Assembly: GCF_002845275.2 (NCBI RefSeq)
Contig: NZ_CP088149.1
Span: forward strand, 3,282,501 to 3,346,500
Origin: Pseudomonas sp. S06B 330
GTDB lineage: Bacteria; Pseudomonadota; Gammaproteobacteria; Pseudomonadales; Pseudomonadaceae
Direction of reading: 5' to 3'
DNA: 64,000 bases
Both the position numbers and the translations under genes were made by a program. The notes below the pieces were generated by a model. The model saw only the letters and a list, made by a program, of their open reading frames with translations, did no database searches and was not told where the DNA came from. This document shows, piece after piece, positions 8,970 to 16,932 of this stretch. Each line of letters opens with the position of its first letter. Position 1 is the first letter of the stretch.

Positions 8970-9070
8970 GTGGGAGACCTTTGGGTCTGCCGGGTTTCCT
9001 TTTGCCTCGGTCCGCGAACCCGCGTACAGCTGCCACCCAATCGTTTCGCGGCGATGGCTGGCGGCTCCAC
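8970..9070 (+). ncRNA. Cloverleaf-like structured leader RNA upstream of DUF3077
   Basis: An outer stem GTGGGAG/CTCCAC (8970-8976 with 9065-9070) encloses three hairpins: AGACC-TTT-GGGTCT (8975-8988), CGGGTT...AACCCG (8991-9022), and AGCTGCCACCC with GGCTGGCGGCT (9028-9066), the last capped by ATCG...CGAT. The Shine-Dalgarno AAGGAG (9076-9081) and the ATG (9089) follow at once, so folding could affect translation. From memory, parts of it resemble the C4 antisense RNA leaders of P1/P4-type phages; this was not checked. Whether it is a cis element or a separate small RNA is unknown. Confidence 0.45.
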
Positions 9071-9088
9071 TGCAAAAGGAGCTGCACC

Positions 9089-9430
9089 ATGACAAAACCC
9101 GTTCCTGACCCACCCCTCGTCACCAAAACCAGCACCACCTTCGGCTCCTGCGATGGCAGCCACGACCCGCTGTTCGCCGTGCGCCCCGGCGTGTCTGCCG
9201 AAGACGCTCTGGTCCATGCCACCATCCTGCTCAAAAGTGCTTACCGGACCAACGCTCACGCCTGTGATATGGTCGATGCCGAAGTGCGGGAATTACTCTG
9301 GGCGACTGAACAATCGCTGGAAATGAGCCTCGCGCTGGTGGAGGCGTTGCTGGACGAAGTTGAGGCGCATGCTGAGACGGCAGCGGTGCTGAAACGTACT
9401 GTGCAAGCGAAGCAAGCGCCTGTGGCGTGA
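9089..9430 (+). CDS. DUF3077 domain protein
   Basis: A 113-residue soluble protein. The segment from D-P-L-F-A-V-R-P-G-V through A-L-V-H-A-T-I-L-L matches DUF3077 as I know it from pseudomonads. Its middle is a long helix with Glu and Leu (E-Q-S-L-E-M-S-L-A-L-V-E-A-L-L-D-E-V-E-A). There is no signal peptide or catalytic motif. The function is unknown. The ATG follows AAGGAG by 7 nt. Notably the frame stays open upstream, without a stop, back to about 8816, so an N-terminally extended product reading through the leader cannot be excluded. The gene is alone in its transcription unit. Confidence 0.8.
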   Translation: MTKPVPDPPLVTKTSTTFGSCDGSHDPLFAVRPGVSAEDALVHATILLKSAYRTNAHACDMVDAEVRELLWATEQSLEMSLALVEALLDEVEAHAETAAVLKRTVQAKQAPVA

Positions 9431-9447
9431 GTTGTTTAGCGGGTTAA

Positions 9448-9463
9448 GGCCGCAGATGCGGCC
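9448..9463. terminator. Short GC hairpin after DUF3077
   Basis: GGCCG-CAGATG-CGGCC begins 17 nt past the DUF3077 stop codon. It has no T tract, so it is at most a weak terminator. Confidence 0.35.
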
Positions 9464-9520
9464 ATCCGGTGAGTAGGGTTATCGCGGGGCAAGTCGAAGC
9501 GTCCCACCGCCCACTATGAA

Positions 9521-9562
9521 GCCACCACCGGCAACGTGCTCAAGCACACGTTGCTCGGTGGC
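9521..9562. other. Long hairpin at the end of a startless reading frame
   Basis: GCCACC and GCAACGTG pair with CACGTTGC and GGTGGC, giving a two-part stem with a small internal loop. It lies just before the ribosome-binding site of the next gene. The same bases, read on the plus strand in the frame ending with the TAA at 9568-9570, translate to a protein-like tail (K-R-P-T-A-H-Y-E-A-T-T-G-N-V-L-K-H-T-L-L-G-G-H-Q) that has no start codon before an upstream stop. It may be a gene remnant or a leader structure. Confidence 0.4.
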
Positions 9563-9581
9563 CATCAGTAAGGAAACGAAT

Positions 9582-9875
9582 ATGCTTAAAGCGCCACTCA
9601 CCGTCACCTTGTGTATCGCCGCTGTACTGCTCGGCGGCTGCAGCACTCAACTGACTGAAGCCGGGGCCAAGGTCAGCCTGGTGACTGCGGCCTCCTCTGA
9701 GCACTGCAACCTGCTCCAGATGTTCACCGTCCAAGGTTCCGACCCTGACGAAACCTTGCGCATGGCCTTCAATCGCGCCGCGGACCTGGGCGCCGACAGC
9801 ATGGCCGTGGCCAATGGCGAGGAGAACACCGACGGTGCCAAGATCGAAGGCGCGGCCCTGCGCTGTCGCGCGTAA
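9582..9875 (+). CDS. Small DUF4156-like lipoprotein
   Basis: A 97-residue predicted lipoprotein with signal sequence M-L-K-A-P-L-T-V-T-L-C-I-A-A-V-L-L-G-G-C and lipobox L-G-G-C at Cys20. The mature part has two further Cys (E-H-C-N-L-L and A-L-R-C-R-A) that could form a disulfide, plus a M-A-F-N-R-A-A-D-L-G-A-D-S segment as in DUF4156 and related RcsF-like small lipoproteins. The start after AAGGAAACGAAT was preferred over a longer frame lacking a signal peptide. The function is unknown. Confidence 0.75.
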   Translation: MLKAPLTVTLCIAAVLLGGCSTQLTEAGAKVSLVTAASSEHCNLLQMFTVQGSDPDETLRMAFNRAADLGADSMAVANGEENTDGAKIEGAALRCRA

Positions 9876-9899
9876 CGCGCCATAGCAAGGCTGCCCGGT

Positions 9900-10988
9900 T
9901 CAGAGTCCACTGGTGACTTTGGTCCACAGCCGCGTCACCTGGCGCATGATCTTCGGCGGCATCGCCTTGAGCGCAAACAGGGTGTTCATCACCGCCGGTG
10001 CCGGGTACATGGCGGGATCATCACGCAGTTTCTGCTCCACCAGGGGCAAGGCGGCACTGTTGCCATTGGGGTAGTGGATGGCATTACTGATGTCAGCGAT
10101 CACCTTGGGTTCGAGCAAGTAGTTCATGTAGGCGTAGCCATTGTCCTGGTTGGGCGCATTGCGCGGCATGACCACCATGTCCACTGCCAGGGTCGACCCT
10201 TCTTTGGGAATCGTGTAACCGATGTTGACGCCGTTGTTGGCTTCACGGGCAATGGATGCCGCCTGGGCGATATCACCACTGAAACCGATGGCCACACAGA
10301 TGTTGCCGTTGGCCAGGTCACTGACGTACTTGGACTGATGGAAGTACTGCACGTACGGTTTGACCTTGAGCAGCGCGGCTTCGGCCTGCTTGTAGTCGGC
10401 GAGGTTTTCGCTGTCGTGTTTGAGCCCCAGGTAGTTGAGGGTAATCGGCAACAGTTGCGTCGAATTGTCGATAAACGCGACACCGCACTGGCTAAGCTTT
10501 TCGATGTTCTTCGGGTCAAACAGCAGGTCCCAGCTCATGGTCACGTCGGTCGTGCCAAAGATCGCCTTGATCTTCTCGACGTTGTAACCGATGCCGACGG
10601 TCACCCACATATAGGGGAAACCGTACTCGTTACCCGGATCGTTGACCTCAATCATCTTCAGCAACTGCGGGTCGAGGTTCTTCCAGTTCGACAACTTGCT
10701 CTTGTCCAGCTTCTGCAGCGCACCGGCCTTGATCAGCTGGGCGAGGAAGTGGTTGGACGGGCTGACCACGTCGTAGCCACTGCTGCCGGTGATCAGTTTG
10801 GCCTCAAGCATCTCGTTGCTGTCGATAAGGTCGTAAGTGGTGTGGATACCGGTCTGCGCGGTGAAATTGCTCAAGGTATCGCTGGCGATGTAGTTGCTCC
10901 AGTTGGAGATGCGCACCGTATCGGCCGCGGCGGCAATTGAGCTGGTACTGGCGCACAGGGCAATGGCAAGGTGTTTGAGCGTCGTCAT
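9900..10988 (-). CDS. Periplasmic polyamine-binding protein (PotF/SpuD-like)
   Basis: A 362-residue extracytoplasmic solute-binding protein of the PotD/PotF family. It has a cleavable signal (A-S-T-S-S-I-A-A-A-A-D). The mature N-terminus V-R-I-S-N-W-S-N-Y-I-A and the Y-D-V-V-S-P-S-N-H-F motif fit the family, which binds putrescine, spermidine or related amines through aromatic residues. No permease or ATPase lies next to it, so it probably feeds a transporter encoded elsewhere. It follows the FAD amine oxidase gene by 25 nt on the same strand, implying joint expression. Confidence 0.85.
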   Translation of the reverse strand: MTTLKHLAIALCASTSSIAAAADTVRISNWSNYIASDTLSNFTAQTGIHTTYDLIDSNEMLEAKLITGSSGYDVVSPSNHFLAQLIKAGALQKLDKSKLSNWKNLDPQLLKMIEVNDPGNEYGFPYMWVTVGIGYNVEKIKAIFGTTDVTMSWDLLFDPKNIEKLSQCGVAFIDNSTQLLPITLNYLGLKHDSENLADYKQAEAALLKVKPYVQYFHQSKYVSDLANGNICVAIGFSGDIAQAASIAREANNGVNIGYTIPKEGSTLAVDMVVMPRNAPNQDNGYAYMNYLLEPKVIADISNAIHYPNGNSAALPLVEQKLRDDPAMYPAPAVMNTLFALKAMPPKIMRQVTRLWTKVTSGL

Positions 10989-11013
10989 GGCATTCTCGTT
11001 CTTGTTAGTAAGG

Positions 11014-12318
11014 TCAGGACTCTGTTTGCGCACGGCAGGCCTCATAGCGCAGCCGCAGCGAGGCACCAATATCGAAAAACGGGCTGGGTGGCAGCCAGCC
11101 GGGTTCGGCCTGGCTCAACACCTGGCTCAGCAGTGGCGACTGACTGCCGCTGGCCATTTCCGCCAACAACCGCCCCCATAACGTGCCGCGCGCCACGCCG
11201 GAACCGTTGCAGCCGGCGACGGCATGAATGCCGGGGGCAACTCGGGCGAAGCGTGGTTCCCCCGATCGGGTGGCACTGAGGTGTCCGGTCCAGGTGAACT
11301 GCAGATGCTGCTCGGTCAACCAGGGGAAACGCCGTTGCAAACCGCGTACATGGGTGTGCCTGCGCACCTTGAGGGCGTCAGCGTTGAGGTCGCTGCGGCG
11401 GTACTCCACCGTGTTGCGAATCAGCAGGCGTCGGTCATTGGTCAAGCGCAATGTAGCGCCGGCCGGGCGGGTCGACAGCACGCCCCAGGGCGCCGGGCTG
11501 CCCATTTGCTGGTATTCGACATCGGTCAACGGACGCGTTAGTGAGGCGCTCAATTCCAGCGGGAACACCGCGCGATCTTGCAACCCGACCCGTGGCATGA
11601 ACGGGCCCACGCACACCAGCACCTGAGTGGCCTCGACACAGCCGTGGGGGGAACGGGCGCGGATGCTGCCGTTGGCCACGCGCTCCAGCCCGCTGACTTC
11701 AGTCTGTTCGAACAGCGAAACCGCAGCCGGCAGCATCTCACGCAAGCCCTTGGCGTACTTGGCCGGCTGTAGCAGGGCGTTGCCGCCGCCACAGTGGATG
11801 CCCGCGCGGTAAAACTCGCTACCCAACTGACTGGCCAACGCCCTACCCTGCAAAAATTGCGCATTGGCCCCTACAGCCTGCAGGGTCTGTACCCGCAACT
11901 CAGCCTCTTCGAGCTTGTCGGCGTCATGCACGGCAAAGAAGTAGCCGTCTTCACGCCAGTCGCAGTCGATGCCCAGCTGTTCAAGTCGACGTCGCACCTC
12001 ATTGTTGGCGGCGCGGCTGATCTCGGTGCTCTGGCGGTAATAGTCGTGCCCCGAACGCCCGAGCAGTTCCTCACCCGAGGGATTTTCGTGGGCGACCACA
12101 AACCCCGAGTTTCTCGCCGAGGCGCCTTGGGCAGCGCGCTGACGGTCGACCAGGACAATACGTGCATTGGGGTGCATTTCTGCCAGCGAATGCGCGGCCG
12201 ACAAACCGGTGAATCCGCCTCCGATAATCAGCCAGTCGGCCCGTTCGGTGCCTCGCAGACTGGGTTGCACAGGACAATCGCCAGCTTGCACGATCCAGCC
12301 GCACCGGTTCTCAGTCAT
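11014..12318 (-). CDS. FAD-dependent amine oxidoreductase (PuuB/DAO family)
   Basis: A 434-residue flavoprotein of the D-amino-acid-oxidase/glycine-oxidase fold. The dinucleotide-binding motif is I-I-G-G-G-F-T-G-L-S at 31-40, and the Q-G-A-S-A-R-N-S-G-F segment near residue 65 is typical of the gamma-glutamylputrescine oxidase (PuuB/OrdL) branch. The C-terminal half contains A-V-A-G-C-N-G-S-G-V, the second FAD contact. It probably oxidises an amine to an aldehyde. Its partner downstream is a polyamine-binding protein and its divergent neighbour a LysR regulator. The exact substrate is not certain. Confidence 0.8.
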   Translation of the reverse strand: MTENRCGWIVQAGDCPVQPSLRGTERADWLIIGGGFTGLSAAHSLAEMHPNARIVLVDRQRAAQGASARNSGFVVAHENPSGEELLGRSGHDYYRQSTEISRAANNEVRRRLEQLGIDCDWREDGYFFAVHDADKLEEAELRVQTLQAVGANAQFLQGRALASQLGSEFYRAGIHCGGGNALLQPAKYAKGLREMLPAAVSLFEQTEVSGLERVANGSIRARSPHGCVEATQVLVCVGPFMPRVGLQDRAVFPLELSASLTRPLTDVEYQQMGSPAPWGVLSTRPAGATLRLTNDRRLLIRNTVEYRRSDLNADALKVRRHTHVRGLQRRFPWLTEQHLQFTWTGHLSATRSGEPRFARVAPGIHAVAGCNGSGVARGTLWGRLLAEMASGSQSPLLSQVLSQAEPGWLPPSPFFDIGASLRLRYEACRAQTES

Positions 12319-12370
12319 TTTCTCACCTCATGCTGCTCAGTCTTGTTGTATGCGCGCCGCATGAACAATT

Positions 12371-12386
12371 AGCATGGGCACATGCT
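12371..12386. promoter_or_regulatory. Palindromic operator candidate between amine oxidase and LysR genes
   Basis: AGCATG-GGCA-CATGCT is a perfect 6-bp-arm inverted repeat in the 154-nt divergent intergenic region. LysR-type proteins commonly bind such interrupted dyads between themselves and their target operon. The position (52 nt from the oxidase start, 86 nt from the regulator start) is right for this; the binding is inferred. Confidence 0.45.
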
Positions 12387-12472
12387 TTCATTGCGACTGC
12401 CTGAGCTAGAAAATATGAGGTTTACGATGGCTGATCCAACGCTATTAATGCATTCATCTATGCTGTTTTGGC

Positions 12473-13372
12473 ATGGATAAACTGTTTAGAGCGCCCTCGA
12501 TGCATGCCCTGCAGGCCTTGGTCGAAGTGGCCGACACCGGCAACTTCACCGAGGCGGCCACGCGCCTGTGCCTGACCCAGAGCGCGGTGAGCCGGAAAAT
12601 CCAGCAGTTGGAGAGTCACTACGGCGTGGCCCTGCTGCTGCGCAGCAGTCGTAACGTGGCGCTGACCGCCGAAGGCAAGGAGGTTCTGGCCAGTGCTCGC
12701 CGCCTGCTCACTGAGTTGCAAAGCTTGCAAGCGCGCCTTGTTCCGCAGGACAGGCCCTTGCGCATTCGCATTCATGTGTCACTCGCGGTGCGCTGGCTGC
12801 TGCCGCGGCTGACGGATTTCTACCACCAGCATCCCGACCTGACGCTGTCGATCGAAACCGTGGCGACGGCACAAGTCGACCCTTCGTACGATTGCGATGC
12901 CTGTATCGTTTACTTGCCAACGGCACCTGCGGACCCGGCCCAGCACACCCTGTTCGAGGAAACCCTGGTGCCGGTCTGCGCCCCCGGTCTGGTGGATGGC
13001 AAACCGGCCCCGGCAAGCCTCGACGCGCTGGCGCATTACCCGCTGATTCACGGTTCAACCGAACACCTGGAGTGGGCCTGCTGGTTGAAAGCCAATGGCC
13101 AGGCACTCTCGGGCCATCGCAAGCACGTGACCTTCAACCTCGACGAATTGGCCCTGGATGCCGCGAGCCGTGGCCTGGGCATCGCCATGACCGACCTTGC
13201 CCTGGCCCAGGAACAGATTGATCGCGGTGATCTGATCATCCCGTTTGGCCCGGCATTGAAGACCGGTGGGGTCTATGCCTTGTGGATGCAGCCGGCCAGC
13301 ACCCGACACCCGGCGCGGCAGGCCGTACTGGACTGGTTCAGCGGGCAATCATCTGTGCATATGCACCTCTGA
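12473..13372 (+). CDS. LysR-family transcriptional regulator (GcvA-like)
   Basis: A 299-residue LTTR. The N-terminal winged helix-turn-helix is clear (F-T-E-A-A-T-R-L-C-L-T-Q-S-A-V-S-R-K-I-Q-Q-L-E), and an effector domain follows from about residue 95. The A-P-S-M-H-A-L-Q-A-L start resembles the GcvA/AmpR subgroup. It is transcribed divergently from the amine oxidase and binding-protein genes, so it is their likely regulator, perhaps responding to a polyamine or derived metabolite. The start codon lacks a good Shine-Dalgarno sequence. Confidence 0.88.
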   Translation: MDKLFRAPSMHALQALVEVADTGNFTEAATRLCLTQSAVSRKIQQLESHYGVALLLRSSRNVALTAEGKEVLASARRLLTELQSLQARLVPQDRPLRIRIHVSLAVRWLLPRLTDFYHQHPDLTLSIETVATAQVDPSYDCDACIVYLPTAPADPAQHTLFEETLVPVCAPGLVDGKPAPASLDALAHYPLIHGSTEHLEWACWLKANGQALSGHRKHVTFNLDELALDAASRGLGIAMTDLALAQEQIDRGDLIIPFGPALKTGGVYALWMQPASTRHPARQAVLDWFSGQSSVHMHL

Positions 13373-13373
13373 T

Positions 13374-13390
13374 CGCGGGCCTAGGCCGCG
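13374..13390. terminator. GC-rich palindrome between convergent genes
   Basis: CGCGG-GCCTAGG-CCGCG fills the 31-nt gap between the LysR gene and the converging acyl-CoA dehydrogenase. It could act as a bidirectional stop; no T run is present. Confidence 0.4.
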
Positions 13391-13403
13391 CTTACCGCCG
13401 TGT

Positions 13404-14546
13404 TCAGGCGACCTGCAACAAACGCGCATACGCGTGAAGGTGGTGATCATCATCGCCAAACTGACGCGCCACCATCAGCAAGTGCTTGGCATGATGCGAA
13501 AGCATGTATTCCCAGGTCAGGCCAATACCACCGTGCAGCTGGATGCCTTGATCGGCGATAAAGCGACTGGCGCGGCTGACGATGAACTTGGCCGCCGCCA
13601 GCGTACGACTGCGCGCGTCAGTGTCCGGCTGGTCGGCCACGCAGGCGGCGAGCAAGGCCATGGAGGTGGCTTGGTCCAACTCAATGCGCATATCGACCAT
13701 GCGGTGCTGCAACACCTGGAACTTGCCAATGGCTTGCCCGAATTGCTCTCGGGTTTTCAGGTAGTCGAGGGTCAAGGCGCACGCCGCTTCCATGCTGCCA
13801 ACGGCTTCGGCGCACTGCGCGGCGATGGCACGGCCTTGCTGATAGCGGATCGCTGGCAAGGCCTGGCCCGCCTCGCCCAGTAGCGCATCGGCACCGACCC
13901 ACACATCGTCCAGGTACAGCTCGCAGGCCATGCGCCCATCCAGGGTGGCAAATGCACGCCGACGCACACCCGGCGCATGTGGATCGACCAAAAACAGACT
14001 TATGCCCTGTTCGTCTCTGACACCGTGGCCGTTACGTGCCGAGACCAGGATCAAGCCGGCGCTCTGCCCACCGATCACCACCGATTTACGCCCCTTGAGC
14101 TTCCAGCCGCCCTCCACCGCTGTCGCGACCGTCTGTACATCGTGCAGCTGATAATGGCTGTGCGGCTCGTCAACAGCGACCGCCAGTTGCAGGCTCGCGC
14201 TGGCCACCTGTGGCAACAGCGCTTCCTTCTGTACCCGGTTGCCTAACTGGGCAACCAGGCCACCGGCGAACACCACCGAGTGCAGATAGGGTTCAAGGCA
14301 CAGACCGCGGCCTAATTCGGTGATGATCAGCATGTTTTCCACGCCACCGCCGCCAAAGCCGCCGTAGCTTTCAGCAAAGGACACAGCGCACAGGCCAAGC
14401 TCGCCTAGCTGCTGCATGAACGGCTCGCTGAAGCCGTGCTCGCGGCGCCGATACTGCTCGCGCCGCTCAAAATCATAGTTGTCGCGTACCAGACGGGCAG
14501 CGGTATCCTGCAGCATCAGCTGCTCTTGAGTCAGTTTGAAATCCAT
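13404..14546 (-). CDS. Acyl-CoA dehydrogenase, probable partner subunit
   Basis: A 380-residue acyl-CoA dehydrogenase. The N-terminal helical domain (M-D-F-K-L-T-Q-E-Q-L-M-L-Q-D), the central beta domain and the C-terminal helix bundle (Q-L-H-G-G-I-G-L-T-W-E-Y) are present. The usual terminal Y-G/E-G-T motif is replaced by H-L-L-M-V-A-R-Q-F-G-D, a change seen in the non-catalytic partner of heteromeric ACADs such as those in steroid side-chain degradation. It directly follows a second ACAD gene (12 nt), which supports an alpha2beta2 enzyme. The ATG was preferred to a TTG two codons earlier. It is the last gene of a four-gene operon. Confidence 0.85.
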   Translation of the reverse strand: MDFKLTQEQLMLQDTAARLVRDNYDFERREQYRRREHGFSEPFMQQLGELGLCAVSFAESYGGFGGGGVENMLIITELGRGLCLEPYLHSVVFAGGLVAQLGNRVQKEALLPQVASASLQLAVAVDEPHSHYQLHDVQTVATAVEGGWKLKGRKSVVIGGQSAGLILVSARNGHGVRDEQGISLFLVDPHAPGVRRRAFATLDGRMACELYLDDVWVGADALLGEAGQALPAIRYQQGRAIAAQCAEAVGSMEAACALTLDYLKTREQFGQAIGKFQVLQHRMVDMRIELDQATSMALLAACVADQPDTDARSRTLAAAKFIVSRASRFIADQGIQLHGGIGLTWEYMLSHHAKHLLMVARQFGDDDHHLHAYARLLQVA

Positions 14547-14558
14547 GAGCAAGGCGCC

Positions 14559-15752
14559 TTAGAGTTCGAGGATCATTTTCGCGATGATGTTCTTCTGGAT
14601 TTCGTTGGCCCCACCGTAGATCGAAGCCTTGCGCGCATCCAGGTATTGATAGGTGGCCGCACTGCTGTACTCGGTGTACAGCAACGGTTCATCGCCGTAG
14701 CCCAGCTCATCCTCGATGAACGGCATGGCATAGGGGCCTACTGCCTTGCTCATCAGGTAGGTAATGGCCTGGCGGATCTCGGTACCCTTGATCTTCAGGA
14801 ACGAGCTTTCCGCCCCCGGTGCACCGCCCTCCTGCACCGCAGCCAAGGTGCGCAGGTTGCTCATCTGCGCGGCCATCAGTTGCATCTCTACCTCAGCAAT
14901 CTGCGCCCGAAACAACGGCTCCTCGATCAACGGCCGGCCGTCACGCAACTCCTGCGCTGCCATGTGCTTGAGACGGCTGAGCAACGCCTTGTTCTGGGCG
15001 ATACCCCCGATGCTGGTGCGTTCGTGGGTCAACAAGTACTTGGCGCAGGTCCAGCCTTGGTTTTCCTCCCCTACCAGATTCGCCGCCGGCACCCGCACGT
15101 TGTCAAAGAACACTTCGTTGACTTCATGTTCGCCATCCAGGGTGATGATTGGCCGCACGGTAATGCCTGGCGTATTCATATCAATCAGCAAAAAGGAAAT
15201 GCCGCGCTGCTGACGCGCCTCTGGGTCGGTGCGCACCAGACAGAACATCCAGTCGGCATAGTGCGCCAGGGTGGTCCAGGTCTTCTGGCCGTTGACCACA
15301 TAATGCTCGCCGTCGCGGGTCGCGCGGGTCTTCAGTGAGGAGAGGTCCGAGCCGGCACCTGGCTCGGAATAGCCCTGGCACCACCAATCCTCGCAGCTCA
15401 GGATGCGCGGTAAAAAATGCGCTTTCTGTGCCTCGGTGCCGAACTTGATGATCACCGGCGCCACCATTTTCAGCCCGAACGACACAACTTTTGGCGCCCC
15501 GGCGGCAAAGCACTCTTCGTCAAAAATGTGCTTTTGCACGGCGCTCCAACCGGTGCCGCCCAGTTCCACTGGCCAGCCGGGGGCTAACCAACCCTGCTGG
15601 TTGAGAATCTGCATCCACTGCACTTGATCCGCCTTGCTCAGGCGCTTGCCCTGGGTAATCCGCTCGGACAGCGCGTTGGGCAGCCGGTCACGCAAAAAGC
15701 CTCGAACGTCCTCGCGAAAGGCCTGCTCGGGCGCGGTGTAATCAATGTCCAT
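14559..15752 (-). CDS. Acyl-CoA dehydrogenase
   Basis: A 397-residue acyl-CoA dehydrogenase. FAD-contact motifs are readable: W-W-C-Q-G-Y-S-E-P-G-A-G-S-D-L in the middle and I-Y-G-G-A-N-E-I-Q-K-N at the C-terminus. The position matching the catalytic Glu376 of medium-chain ACAD is Gly (Y-G-G-A), as in isovaleryl and long-chain types that use an earlier Glu. It presumably forms a complex with the next gene's product and introduces the alpha,beta double bond in an acyl-CoA. It is third in the operon ALDH-ADH-ACAD-ACAD. Confidence 0.88.
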   Translation of the reverse strand: MDIDYTAPEQAFREDVRGFLRDRLPNALSERITQGKRLSKADQVQWMQILNQQGWLAPGWPVELGGTGWSAVQKHIFDEECFAAGAPKVVSFGLKMVAPVIIKFGTEAQKAHFLPRILSCEDWWCQGYSEPGAGSDLSSLKTRATRDGEHYVVNGQKTWTTLAHYADWMFCLVRTDPEARQQRGISFLLIDMNTPGITVRPIITLDGEHEVNEVFFDNVRVPAANLVGEENQGWTCAKYLLTHERTSIGGIAQNKALLSRLKHMAAQELRDGRPLIEEPLFRAQIAEVEMQLMAAQMSNLRTLAAVQEGGAPGAESSFLKIKGTEIRQAITYLMSKAVGPYAMPFIEDELGYGDEPLLYTEYSSAATYQYLDARKASIYGGANEIQKNIIAKMILEL

Positions 15753-15818
15753 CAATCAACTCCGTAGACCGGGGAGCTGCCGCCTTGGTGGACGGCAGAC
15801 GGTTCATGTGGGCGCGTT

Positions 15819-16904
15819 TTACTCGTCGAAGATGATCACCGAGCGAGCCAGTTCACCACGGCGCAACTCATCGAAGGCTTCGTTGATGTCCTCAAGGCGG
15901 ATGCGCTGGGAAATCATCTGGTCGAGCTTGAGCTTGCCAGCCATGTAGAAGTCCACCAGGCGCGGCATGTCCACCGGGAAACGGTTGGAGCCCATCAACG
16001 AGCCCTGAATACGCCGTTCATGCAACAACTGCAGAGGGTCCACCTCGATTTTCAGGCCTGGCTTGAGCATGCCGATCACGGTGGCGGTGCCACCCCGGGC
16101 GAGCATGGCGAACGCCTGTTCAGCAGTCTGCTTGAGGCCTATGCATTCGAACGCGTGATGGACACCACCACGGGTCAGTTCCAGCACCTGTTTGGCAGCA
16201 TCACCGCTCTTGGCGTTGACCACATCCGTGGCGCCAAACTGGCGAGCCAGTTCCAGTTTGCTGTCGAGCATGTCGATGGCAATGATTCGCCCTGCTCCGG
16301 CCAGCGCCGCGCCGTTGATGGCAGCCAGGCCAATACCGCCACAGCCAATGACCGCGACGGTTTCCCCCGGACGCACCTTGGCGGTATTGAACACCGCGCC
16401 GGTACCGGTGGTGACCGCACAGCCCAGCAGCGCGGCGCGGTCCAACGGCATGTCGCGGCGGATCGCCACGCAGGCGTTCTCATGCACCAGCATCTGTTCG
16501 GCAAAGCCGGACAGGTTGACGAATTGCGGGATCGGTTTTTGCACGTAGGTCAGCCGCGATTCTTCATCGGCTGCGCGCTTGGTTTCGGGTGAAACACACC
16601 GCGCCAGGTGGCCGGTCACGCAATGTTCACAGTGGCCACAGAACACGGTCAGACAGGTCACCACATGATCGCCGGGCTTGACCGAACGGACCTCGGAGCC
16701 GACCTGCTCGACCACGCCAGCGGCCTCATGCCCTAACACCAGGGGGCCGGGGAATGGAAAAGAACCATCGATCACATGCAGGTCTGAGTGGCAGACGCCG
16801 ACGGCTTTGGTACGGATCAGCACTTCTCGCGGACCCGGCTTGCTAATGCCCACTTCTTCGATAACCAGCGGGGCTCCAACCTGGTGGAATACGGCAGCTT
16901 TCAT
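15819..16904 (-). CDS. Zinc-dependent alcohol dehydrogenase
   Basis: A 361-residue class III-like medium-chain alcohol dehydrogenase. The catalytic zinc ligands are Cys38 with the G-H-E motif at 58-60, and the structural zinc cluster is Cys89, Cys92, Cys95 and Cys103. The Rossmann motif V-I-G-C-G-G-I-G-L lies near residue 190, giving NAD(P) use. It resembles aryl- or long-chain alcohol dehydrogenases. Paired with the upstream aldehyde dehydrogenase it would take an alcohol through aldehyde to acid, which the ligases could then activate to a CoA ester. Confidence 0.9.
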   Translation of the reverse strand: MKAAVFHQVGAPLVIEEVGISKPGPREVLIRTKAVGVCHSDLHVIDGSFPFPGPLVLGHEAAGVVEQVGSEVRSVKPGDHVVTCLTVFCGHCEHCVTGHLARCVSPETKRAADEESRLTYVQKPIPQFVNLSGFAEQMLVHENACVAIRRDMPLDRAALLGCAVTTGTGAVFNTAKVRPGETVAVIGCGGIGLAAINGAALAGAGRIIAIDMLDSKLELARQFGATDVVNAKSGDAAKQVLELTRGGVHHAFECIGLKQTAEQAFAMLARGGTATVIGMLKPGLKIEVDPLQLLHERRIQGSLMGSNRFPVDMPRLVDFYMAGKLKLDQMISQRIRLEDINEAFDELRRGELARSVIIFDE

Positions 16905-16932
16905 GGCAATTCTCTTGATGGGGACGTAGGGC

